Below are positions 25,001-33,800 of a stretch of DNA of 64,000 nt, piece by piece. Every line of letters starts with the position of its first letter. Positions within the stretch are counted from its first letter, which is position 1. This DNA comes from Lacipirellulaceae bacterium (GTDB taxonomy: Bacteria; Planctomycetota; Planctomycetia; Pirellulales; Lacipirellulaceae), in contig JAVJRG010000012.1 in the NCBI GenBank assembly GCA_040218535.1, positions 1,116,001 through 1,180,000 of the forward strand, given 5' to 3'. The notes beneath the pieces were generated by a model that was not told the DNA's origin, made no database searches, and saw nothing but the letters and a program-made list of their open reading frames with translations. Position numbers and translations under genes: made by a program.

Positions 25001-27791
25001 CAACAGCAATGGAACTGCCGTCGCTGTCGTGCCGGAGACCGATGTCGCAAAGCATCGCAAGATTTTCGTTTGGAAGTTGAAAGGCAATCAATCGGCGGGG
25101 AGTCCTGTCGAGTCGCCAAGTGGCGAGTACCATCGCGTGACTTTTCCACCAAACGACCCTGAGATCGTTGTTTTCTCGGATGAGCGTGGGGTCGTTCGCT
25201 TTTGGAATTGGAGCCACGACGAGATCGAGCCTTATCAGCTTGAGGGCCACGAGCGGGCCGTCAACGCGATCGCTTTCAGTCCTGATGGGGCGAGCCTTGT
25301 CAGTGGTTCGCGGGACAACCTCCTGAAGATTTGGCAGCGGGATTCAACTGCCGGAGAGCCAGGCAGCACATCGAAAGAAAGCGGACTAAGCTGGACTCCT
25401 CTCGAGACGACGCCTTATCTACGTGGCCACGAGGGGCCTATCGTGCAGTGCCTCTTCCTGGATGAGAAGTCGATTCTCTCCTTGGACAATAAAGGGAAGA
25501 CGAAGATCTGGGACTATCAGAGCTATTTCGACCAGATCGAGATCGCGGCGACGGATAATCGTGCCCCTTGCCCGCAAGCAACCTTTGACGCCCAGGCCAA
25601 CATGGTGTCGACGGCAGGACGAGACGGCAGTGTGAAGCTCTGGCATGGTCCCAGTCGCGCGGGTGTCGGCAAAGCGATGTCAGGACAGGCTTTGCGAGTT
25701 GGACATCCGGCCCTCACCGGACAAGGGATTTCCTTCCACGCCCGCGTCATGCCTTTGCCTGGTGGCGGGGGCGAGGGGCTGGTGACTTATCTGACGAAGA
25801 AACCTGTCAAAGGGGAGTCGCAACCCGCTTCACTGGCCATTTGGGAACTCGCTACGGGTCGATGTTTGCATGAACAAACCGTGAATGCCGGAGAGTACTT
25901 TGACGCGAGCTCTGATCTCCCGCTGATGGTGATCGGCCAGCGCGTCGAACCGCAGCGGGTCGATTATCTTCGTGTCGTCGGGCAGCCTGAACTCATGATC
26001 CGCAGTTTCCGCGAGTCGTCCAAAGAGAACGCCCGTACTGCTGCATTCGTTCCCGGTTCGCGAGAGTTGTTTCTCGGCATGACCAACCAACGCGGAAAGC
26101 TGGTCGCCGTTGAGGGCGAGAGTCAGATGACAGAGAAGTATCTGCCCAAGAACATGATCGGTGCGGCGTTTACCCCGCAGGGGGATCGGCTGCTGACGGT
26201 TCAAGATAAACAGGTCACCACACAGATTGAGTCGCAGCAGTTGGGTCGACTGGTGATGTCTGACCTCAAGGCGGGCCGAAGTGTCACGAAACTCGACCTG
26301 ACCGACGGTGCTTCGTTTCTTTTGGACGTTGCCAAAGGAGACGATGCGAACCGCGCGATCGTGGCAGCGCACCCTAGCGGGTTGGAACCTGGGGCCGCGG
26401 GGTCTGACTTGACACTCGTTCAACTTGAGCAAGACAGTTTGGAGAGTTTGCGATCCGTTCAGGGACGCTTTCTCAGCGCGGCAATCTCCCCTAGTGGAAA
26501 AACCGTGGTAACCCTGACCAAACGGCCTGAGGGAATACGTGAGGATCTACGTGATGCTGAGCAGGAGACCTCTCTGGAGATTTGGCAAGATGACTTGGCG
26601 TTGTCCGAAGTGCACCCGCTATCGCAAACGATCGCCAGAACCAATCCGAGTGCGCTGGCGTTGCTCGACGAAGATCGTTTGCTGACCTACGGTATCAACC
26701 ACAACGGGAAGTATGCTGCCCACGTCTGGGACCTTGCCAACCAACAGGAGCTCGCGCGGATGACCTCGGGCAGTGCCGTCCTGGGTACTCAGATTTTAGA
26801 CGGGGGGCGTCGGGTTGTTTCGGTGGCGGAGAATGGGGTCCTTTATGTTTGGGATCGTGCTGATACTGAACGGCCGCGACTGGAGCGGCAGATGTTTGCT
26901 CCGGACATTTACAATTTGAGCGCGGCATCGATTTCTCCCAGTGGCAAGTTTGCCGTTGTCGTAGATGTGCTGGGCGAGGCTGCCATTCTGGATATCGAAG
27001 CGGGGACTTCGCAGTCGGTTCAACTCGAGGGCAGCTACGTTGTCGACGCGGATTGTTCCGTCACGAATCTGGCCGTGCTGTTTGGCGACGGGCGGGTAAT
27101 GGTCGGCCAAGGTTTGGGCGGACAGCTTGAGTGGCTTCCCGGGGAACCAGTGAACGAAGAGAGGGCTGCCAAGAGCGTGAGGATGTCGCGCGACGGGCAA
27201 GCGGTGGCTTGCTATCTTCAACACAGCAAGACGGGCCGCGATATTGCCCTGTGGCGAATCGATCCGAAAGATGGAGCAACCTGGCAGAAGCCTTACTTCG
27301 CCAAGCGGAACGATTCCGAGCTAGAGCTGCCCGACGTTTCTGCGATGGCTTTCAGTGGGGCACTGTTCGGCCAGCCGAATCGTCGTCTGATTGTTGGCGA
27401 TGCCTTCGGCAGCTTGAGTGTCATGCAAGTAAATTGGCCCGAGAGCGTTGAGGCCGAGCTGCAGCAGGCGGATCAGGCTTTTGGCGAGGATGCTGAGGAG
27501 GACGGTTCAGATCTGTTTAGCTTGCGCGAACTCTTTCGGTGGCGGGGCCATTCCCAAGAAGTGCTTTCGGTGGAATTCTCCGCCGACGGAAAACATTTGA
27601 TGAGCACCAGCCGGCGCGGCGAGGCTAAGATTTGGCCCACGCAGCAACCTGATGGCGGTGCGGAAGCAGAACCCGGTGACTTGGACCTAACGTCGGTCTC
27701 TTCGAGGACGGGGTCTACCAAGAAGGCGTTTTCTACGGCGAGTTTCCCAGCGATTTTATTGGAACCGTTTGACCAGAAAATTGACAGATAG
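22083..27791 (+). CDS. Membrane Ser/Thr protein kinase with zinc ribbon, coiled coil and WD40 repeats
   Basis: 1902 residues. N-terminal CPKC (4-7) and CSSC (21-24) form a zinc ribbon, then ~220 acidic disordered residues. The Hanks-type kinase spans about 253-515: AAEGSMGQVF (Gly loop), VAIKQL (Lys ~280), HRDLKPEN (~374), ADWG in place of DFG (~393) and GTPAYMAPE (~409). A helical stretch leads to one membrane helix (~615-637), then a coiled coil of QLNETNEKLNETNEQ-like repeats (~645-745). The remaining ~1100 residues carry WD40-type repeats (HERAVNAIAFSPDGASLVSG; HSQEVLSVEFSADGKHL), placed outside the cytoplasm if the helix spans the membrane. Catalytic residues look intact. It ends 87 bases before the giant protein gene on the same strand, so it may regulate the export genes (inference). 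Confidence 0.87.
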   Translation: MFVCPKCQSLLTQEELLAQRCSSCNQPWEGSPLKASEQSDVETLETIDLSEVQQGADATVDDIADTAESLETIDIDGSVDQERDEQEVLELIYNDDVDPKLADPDDSDPVEPLIQDQLGTTVSSTDPNATVKSGAEEADEGDFDLEEVLAETVKSDTEPSAEVESLSDEDASHRTASAAGDATIDFDSQAGQIDQESEIARALGTHWMSVSAEDTTPTITIQSKYQVDEPKVESITPERTLKSKDNSEAEDPDYEIISYAAEGSMGQVFLARQNSVQRIVAIKQLKDELAKKSSYRKKFLAEASVTGVLDHPNIVPVHDLGVSQDGQLFYSMKMVRGQSWQSEIKTNTRAENLDILLRVSDAVAYAHSKQVIHRDLKPENIMLGSFGEVLVADWGVAVHLDRERNFGLAGTPAYMAPEMASGPPEALGTHSDIYLLGAMLFEIVVGKAPHHLSDSTNQVLVHAAANNIVETDIQDELLTIARRAMATLPARRYPTVEAFKEAVREYQTHTESLAILSRAENELAEARETGELESYARSVFGFQDAIELWSDNTRAYSGLHEAKHAYAEAALKAENFELGIAQLDASDERNQALLSKLEKGKKDRAQRARRLKVARRSAVALLSALLIGATAASLKFRSDANTIAEKQGTITTQNQQLQQTNSQLNETNEKLNETNEQLDETIVDLNQKNVELDEERERLVKANTTIAGQQADLIDKNEKLEVATAKAISEQLRAERGEQAAIQGQFISQVALTKSLIDENEFSRPRVQLDNLANSEILGKLRDWEWERLHFLTHPEVASLPSPRGLAAGEAPAEVTAIAATQDGKTIAAARRGGVLQLYRRSDKGIVEVRTLQTSQMKVDSLAFSKAGDRLAAGGQSGGDRGRPVLMVFDFNSESDQPEFQMPASEYWKAGGDTSLAKSPPAVKSVDFHPVRNDTLLIAGYAPHALLYKRSTSGEWQVVEKLPHWTRLEEARFNSNGTAVAVVPETDVAKHRKIFVWKLKGNQSAGSPVESPSGEYHRVTFPPNDPEIVVFSDERGVVRFWNWSHDEIEPYQLEGHERAVNAIAFSPDGASLVSGSRDNLLKIWQRDSTAGEPGSTSKESGLSWTPLETTPYLRGHEGPIVQCLFLDEKSILSLDNKGKTKIWDYQSYFDQIEIAATDNRAPCPQATFDAQANMVSTAGRDGSVKLWHGPSRAGVGKAMSGQALRVGHPALTGQGISFHARVMPLPGGGGEGLVTYLTKKPVKGESQPASLAIWELATGRCLHEQTVNAGEYFDASSDLPLMVIGQRVEPQRVDYLRVVGQPELMIRSFRESSKENARTAAFVPGSRELFLGMTNQRGKLVAVEGESQMTEKYLPKNMIGAAFTPQGDRLLTVQDKQVTTQIESQQLGRLVMSDLKAGRSVTKLDLTDGASFLLDVAKGDDANRAIVAAHPSGLEPGAAGSDLTLVQLEQDSLESLRSVQGRFLSAAISPSGKTVVTLTKRPEGIREDLRDAEQETSLEIWQDDLALSEVHPLSQTIARTNPSALALLDEDRLLTYGINHNGKYAAHVWDLANQQELARMTSGSAVLGTQILDGGRRVVSVAENGVLYVWDRADTERPRLERQMFAPDIYNLSAASISPSGKFAVVVDVLGEAAILDIEAGTSQSVQLEGSYVVDADCSVTNLAVLFGDGRVMVGQGLGGQLEWLPGEPVNEERAAKSVRMSRDGQAVACYLQHSKTGRDIALWRIDPKDGATWQKPYFAKRNDSELELPDVSAMAFSGALFGQPNRRLIVGDAFGSLSVMQVNWPESVEAELQQADQAFGEDAEEDGSDLFSLRELFRWRGHSQEVLSVEFSADGKHLMSTSRRGEAKIWPTQQPDGGAEAEPGDLDLTSVSSRTGSTKKAFSTASFPAILLEPFDQKIDR

Positions 27792-27878
27792 CCAGCGATT
27801 GCCTAGCAACACAGTAGTGGGCGTTCCCTTGAATAACACTCCGTTGAGTCCACCTTTTGCCTGAAGTTGAACTTCCCT

Positions 27879-30800
27879 ATGTGGAACATTAGCGACAAAC
27901 TCCGGAGATCGCTGAAGGCCTTTCGTCAGGCAGAAGCGGAAAGCTATGCGCGTCGGTTTCAGGCACGACCTTCGATTCGTCGACTTGAGCAACGGCGTGT
28001 TCTCAATGCCGAGTTTGCATTGGATGGCTCGACGCTGACGCTGGAGAACTTCCAGAACAACGTCAACGACTTGACGATCGCCAGCGATGGCAGTGGGGAC
28101 TACACCTTTACGCTTTCCGATGGCGTCTGGAGCGAAGCTGCAGGGAGCGACGCCAATAGTTTCACTGGCGAAGGAACTGACACGCTGACGGTTGCCCCCG
28201 ACGAGGTGTTGGCGATGCTGGTCAATGATGCGGGCAGTGCCGTCGATTTTGGCGTGTTGCTTGACGATCCGAATTTCGCTGGCGAGACGTTGGAGTTGCA
28301 GGGCGTCGGCCCCGTGAGTCAGACAGGGCTTGCGCCGATGGGCTTCGATACGCTCACGCTGGACGGGGACGGAGGCGATCTTGAACTTTCGTCGCTAACG
28401 CTTGTCGGCGATCTGACGGTCGAGAACGTGTTGAACCTCACCGACGCGACGGATGCGGGGATTCAGGTTACAGGCGATGCCCGTTTCTCTGCGACTGACA
28501 ATGTAACGCTGGCAAATGAGAATAGCGCTGCCAACGAGTTGATCGTCGGCGGAACCGCGAGATTTGCATCAAGCAATGGCGACATTCGCGTCGGTGTTGA
28601 GGACGGCGCGGCTGATCCTTCGCAAGGTGCTTTAGCAAACGTGCAGATTGGTTCGATCGAACTGGTCACGGGCGGAAGTTTCACCGTGGTCAGCGACAAC
28701 GACCTCACCGAAGTTACTGTTGACGTTGATCCCAGTGGTGGGGTTGACGAATACCACTTAAATGTTTCCGGCGACCCCAACTTTGTTTTCGATGTTTCTG
28801 ACAGTGGCGATGATCTGATCGTCAATGAAATCGACGCGTCGATCAACCTGTCGATCACGACCCGATCTGGCGATTTACAGCTTGGCGAAGTGACCGTTGG
28901 CAATGAGTTGTCACTTGTGTCGCTCGACGGATCGATTCTTGAGCTGGCCAACGACGAAGCAGCTCCTGTGCAGGATTTGAGTGCGGTTCGCATTCACCTG
29001 GTCGCGAAGAATCACATTGCCGGTGCCGGGCCTGGTGGCTCTGCCGACGGAAAGATTGAACTTTCGCCCAGCGCCATCGTGACGGCATCGTCCACAGAAC
29101 AGGGAGATTTGGGACTGAGGGGATTGGGTGCTCTTACCCTGGATGATTTGGAGACGGCGGATGGCTCGATTCACGTCACGGCTGCGGGTGAGATTCTCGT
29201 CAATGACTTAGGTGTGCGTGCGAGTGATTTTGCCAAGCTTGCCAGCGACGATGCGATTGCTCTTCAATCGCCTGTGAGCGGTGCCCAGGTCGGACTAATT
29301 GCTGGGACGAGTATTACCCAAGACGCAAACGGTATCGTCACCACGCCCGAGCTGCTGGTGATGGCGGATGATTCAGCCCTGCTCGACGTGGCAGATAATG
29401 CCGTGGAAAAAGTAGCGGCCAACGTGGGGACGGCCTTGAACAGCGGCACGAGTGCCTTCCGTCTACGGAGCGTCGTGACTACGACCATCGGAAGCGTCAC
29501 GGTCGACGGGATGATGATCACCGGCATCTCGGCTGATTTCGATGCGAACGATGGCACTTCAACGCTCGTCGGCGAGGTGAAGCTGACGGTCGAGGGGACC
29601 GATCAAGATTTGTTAGTCGAGAACGCGATCCAGGCGAATCGAGTTGGTTTGGTTTCTGGAAGCAGTATCGCGCAGACTTCCCAAGGTATTTTGACGACGG
29701 GCACGAATCTCTTCAGTGACGGCCTCTTGGTCATGGCGGAAACTGATGTGCTGCTTGAACAGGCTGATAATGTTGTCGCGGAAGTCGCCGGTGATGTTGA
29801 TGGTGCCTTGCGGTTTCGCTCGGCAACCAATCTGACCGTTGGTGACGTTGCCGTTGACGGAATGCAAGTTGCCGGGATCTCTGCGGACGCTAATGCGAAC
29901 TTCGGCCCAGCGAATCGAAGTGCTGAGGTAAAGCTCATCTCGGCCGATGCCATCACTCTCAACCAAGCGATCGAAGCCGATGAAGTTTTCCTGATGGCAG
30001 GGACTTCGGTCGATCAAGTGAGTCCAGGCATCGTTATTGCTTCGACATTGCTGGTGGATTCTGGCGATTCGATTACCCTCGAACTAGCGAATCATGTTGA
30101 GAACTTTGCCGCACAGTCGACGACTGGGAACGTGCTGGTCAATTCAACAGCCGATCTGAATGTAGTGAGCGATACGATCGACGGCATGACAGTCAATGGG
30201 ATCACTGCCAGTGGCTTCGCGAAAGTTATCACGGCTGGAAGCCTAGACTTACAAGCCTCCGTCACGGCTGGCCAAGTGGGGCTTGTTGCGGGAGTCGCAA
30301 CAACCCACGATATCACACAGAACGCCGCGGGAGTTGTCATTACGCCTGAACTGCTCGTGATGAGCGGCGGTGACGTGATTCTGCAGCAGGACAATCAAGT
30401 TGAGGAGATCGCCGCCGACGTTGATGACAGTCTCTACTTCCGCACGATCACCGATTTGGTTGTGGGTCAAGTGACGATCGTCACTGGACCGGCGGTTGTC
30501 GACCGGATGACCGTCACGGGTGTTAGCTCCGATGGCGACACGACCGATGGCTTCGTCACGCCGGTGTTGACCCCGCCAACCGATCGCGAAGTGAAGCTGG
30601 AAGCAAATGGCCCAATGGGGGATCGCACGTTGCGGCTTGAGCAGGCGGTTGAGGGAGAACGGGTCTTCCTAGAAGCCGACGAGACGATCGACCAGGACGC
30701 GGGCATTTTGGTGCATGCGGCCGAACTTTTGCTGACTGCCGGTGGTGATGTGACGCTACCCGAAGCGAATCGTGTGCCCTTGGTAGCCGCCAATATTACC

Positions 30801-33800
30801 GATGGAAGCCTTGTCTTCGCAGCGGACTTGGCGTTGACGATCAGTACGCTCACGTTCAATGGCCCGAACGCACCGGCGTCCCAGGAGACCATTGCTGGAA
30901 TCACTATTCTTGATCAAGGAAGTTTCGACGGACTGAACCTCGACCTCACCGCTCGTGGGACCCTCGATCAGGAGATCATCGCCGACCCGGCGATGCGGGC
31001 GAAAGTCGATGTCGATGTTGTGCAGGCGAAGTTCACGGTGCCTGCCGGGGCTTCGATTCTTCTGGCAGATATCGGGACCTCGACAGCAGAGCTTGACGAC
31101 CCGAGTCATCGAGCGACGACCGACAACCGTTTCTTTAATGACAACTCAGGGCTTGAGTCGCAGCTTGTGTTCGAGACGAGTACGCTTGGACAGATTCAGG
31201 ATCTGACACTCTTCGACGAAACGGCGGTCGTTTTCGAGGATACCAATGCGGTACCTGATGGAACGGCTGTTGATATTGCTCGCGATCTAGTGGTCATTGG
31301 GGGGCGCAGCCCTGACGTGACGACCAACCCAATGGGCCTGGCGATTGGGAGTACGGCAGCGGTTCGTGTTGGTCGATTCGCTCAGTTCCACGCCATTGAG
31401 GGCCAAGATGCTGCGGGTGAGCGGAGTATCCATCTGCCAGATCTCGTGATCGATACGTCAGCGAGCGGCACTGGCGATTTGGCCGTGACGACCGACGGTG
31501 GTGATGCCGTGTTAGTCAACACGGTGGGAGTCAATTTCCGCGACGATCTTCGCAGCATCGTCGTCGGCGATCTTTCGGTAACTGCTCTCACGAACGACAT
31601 CACGAATGACTCGAGAGCGAACATCGACGTTCGCGACTCAAGTATGTTCATTGCAACCACCGGCAGTATTGACCTAGCGCGAAACGATACCGTTGGGACA
31701 CCTAACCGGCTTGTCGTCGGTGGAAACGCCCTGTTCCAAGCGGCGGCGAGCGGAACGATCGACGTCGGGCATCGGGGTGACTCGCGCGATGCCAACGCGG
31801 AAACGCGCTTTGGCTCGCTGACATTCCGAACCGGTGACGGAATGGTCACGGGGGGGGATGTAAGAATCAGTGAAGACGACTCGTCTGACCTCGCGGGCGA
31901 CAACATGGCGGGGTCGTTGATCCTCCGTTCTGCAGCAGACATCTCCGACGAGAATGACACTCAAACGCGCGTGGTCAACGATGCAGAGTTTGTCGCCGGG
32001 GTGGAGTTTTCTCGTGTCCCTAACACGAGCATCATCCTCACGGATCAAGAGAGTGCGGGCAACTTACTGGTCGTCGGTGGCAATGCTCGATTCGCTACGT
32101 CGATCGGTGGCAGGATTGATGTGGGGGTGAATACTTCGGGGACTTCCGCAGACGGGAGAGATGCGGCGTCTCAGACGGCTTTTGGGTCGCTCAACTTCAA
32201 CAGCTTCTCAGGTCTGGTCCGAATCAGTGAGGATGTTGTTGCCGGTGACGACGCGGTAAGCACGGGGATGTTGCTGGAAGGAGCGAACAACGCGGGAGAA
32301 CTGTTGCTGCGCTCGGGTGAGAATATCGAGGATGCCGCGGACATGGATCTGCTGGTTGCCAACGGTGCCGCCCCACTGGGGACCGCGGAGTTCCGTGCCC
32401 AGAACAATATCACCCTTGTGGATCATCACGGAGGTTCCAACACGTTTTCGAGCTTTGAGCACACGATGTTTGTTTCGAACTCGGGCGGAACGATTGATGT
32501 GGGGGTCCTCGCCGACGGGACGGCTGCCGATGGGTACCTCTACCTTGAAGGAACCAGCTTTGAAACGATCTCCGGACGTGTCCGCATCGCGGAAGATCAC
32601 AACTTGACGATCGTTCTTGGAGACTTTGCTGAAGATGGTGTCGCCGATGAAGTGAATCGGGGCGGCAATGTAACGCTCAGCACGACCGAGGCGAATCGCC
32701 GAATCGAGCTGGACAGCATGAGCGTCAATCAGCTCCAAGTGAATGCCATGGCGGAAATCACCGATGCTGCGGTGAATCTGCTTGGCAGTTCTGACATCCG
32801 AGTTGAAACGACCGCACACTTCCAAGCTGGTGGGATAATTACCCTAGCTGAAGCGAATACCTCAGACAATAAACTCTTGGTCAAAGGTAACGCGAAATTC
32901 GAGTCCACCGGGAATCAAGATATTCAGGTTGGCTCAATCGGCAGTAGCGATGCGCTCGCCGAGACGGCATTTGGGACGCTCACCTTTGAAAGCGGTGACG
33001 GTGTTAGCACTGGCGGCACGGTCCGCATTAGTGAGGATGCCGTCCCTGGGCAAGACCCGGATGGCATGTTGTTAACGGCTGCCAACACAGCCGGTCGCCT
33101 GGAGTTGCGATCCGACGCTGGTATCACGGACAATCCGGCGACGACGGTTCATGTGGTAACCGATGCCAGCTTCGTTGCAGGTGCGGCTATAGGGCTGAAT
33201 GAGAATGCATTTGACGAGTTGACTGTCGGTTCCCATGCCGCTTTCGACGGAAGCTCGATCTCGATCGGCAACGCCGGTCAATTTGAGGCAGGGACCTTGC
33301 AGGTTCGGGCCGCCGGGGACGTGACGATCGAAGAGGACGATAGCACGATATTCGCCAGAACCAGTCAGGCCGGTTTGTTGCACCTCTGGTCACGCGGCTC
33401 GATTACCGACGATTCGTCAGCCGCGTTGACGGTGGACTCGCTGGCGACGCTCATTCCGATCACGCCGGCGAATATCTTTCTGGGCGACCAAGGAGCCAGG
33501 CTCGACTTGAATCGGCTGGAGATCCCGAGCCTAACGACGAACGTTTCGCTCGTCGAGCAGAATGGACTCACGCTGGAGGAAGTCTTGGTTGATGCGAATC
33601 TCTACGTCGCCAGCGAAACGGGCGACATTCTGCAAGACATTCGGCAACCGGGCGACGCGACACCGATTGCGGCGAACAGCTTACTGACGGCGACTCAGGC
33701 CGCGTTTGATGCGAAGCAAGGCGCGGTGATCCTGCGCAACACTTCGTTTGTCGACCTCGCTTTGCACGCTGGGGGAACTCACGATTTGGCGACGGTTGGG

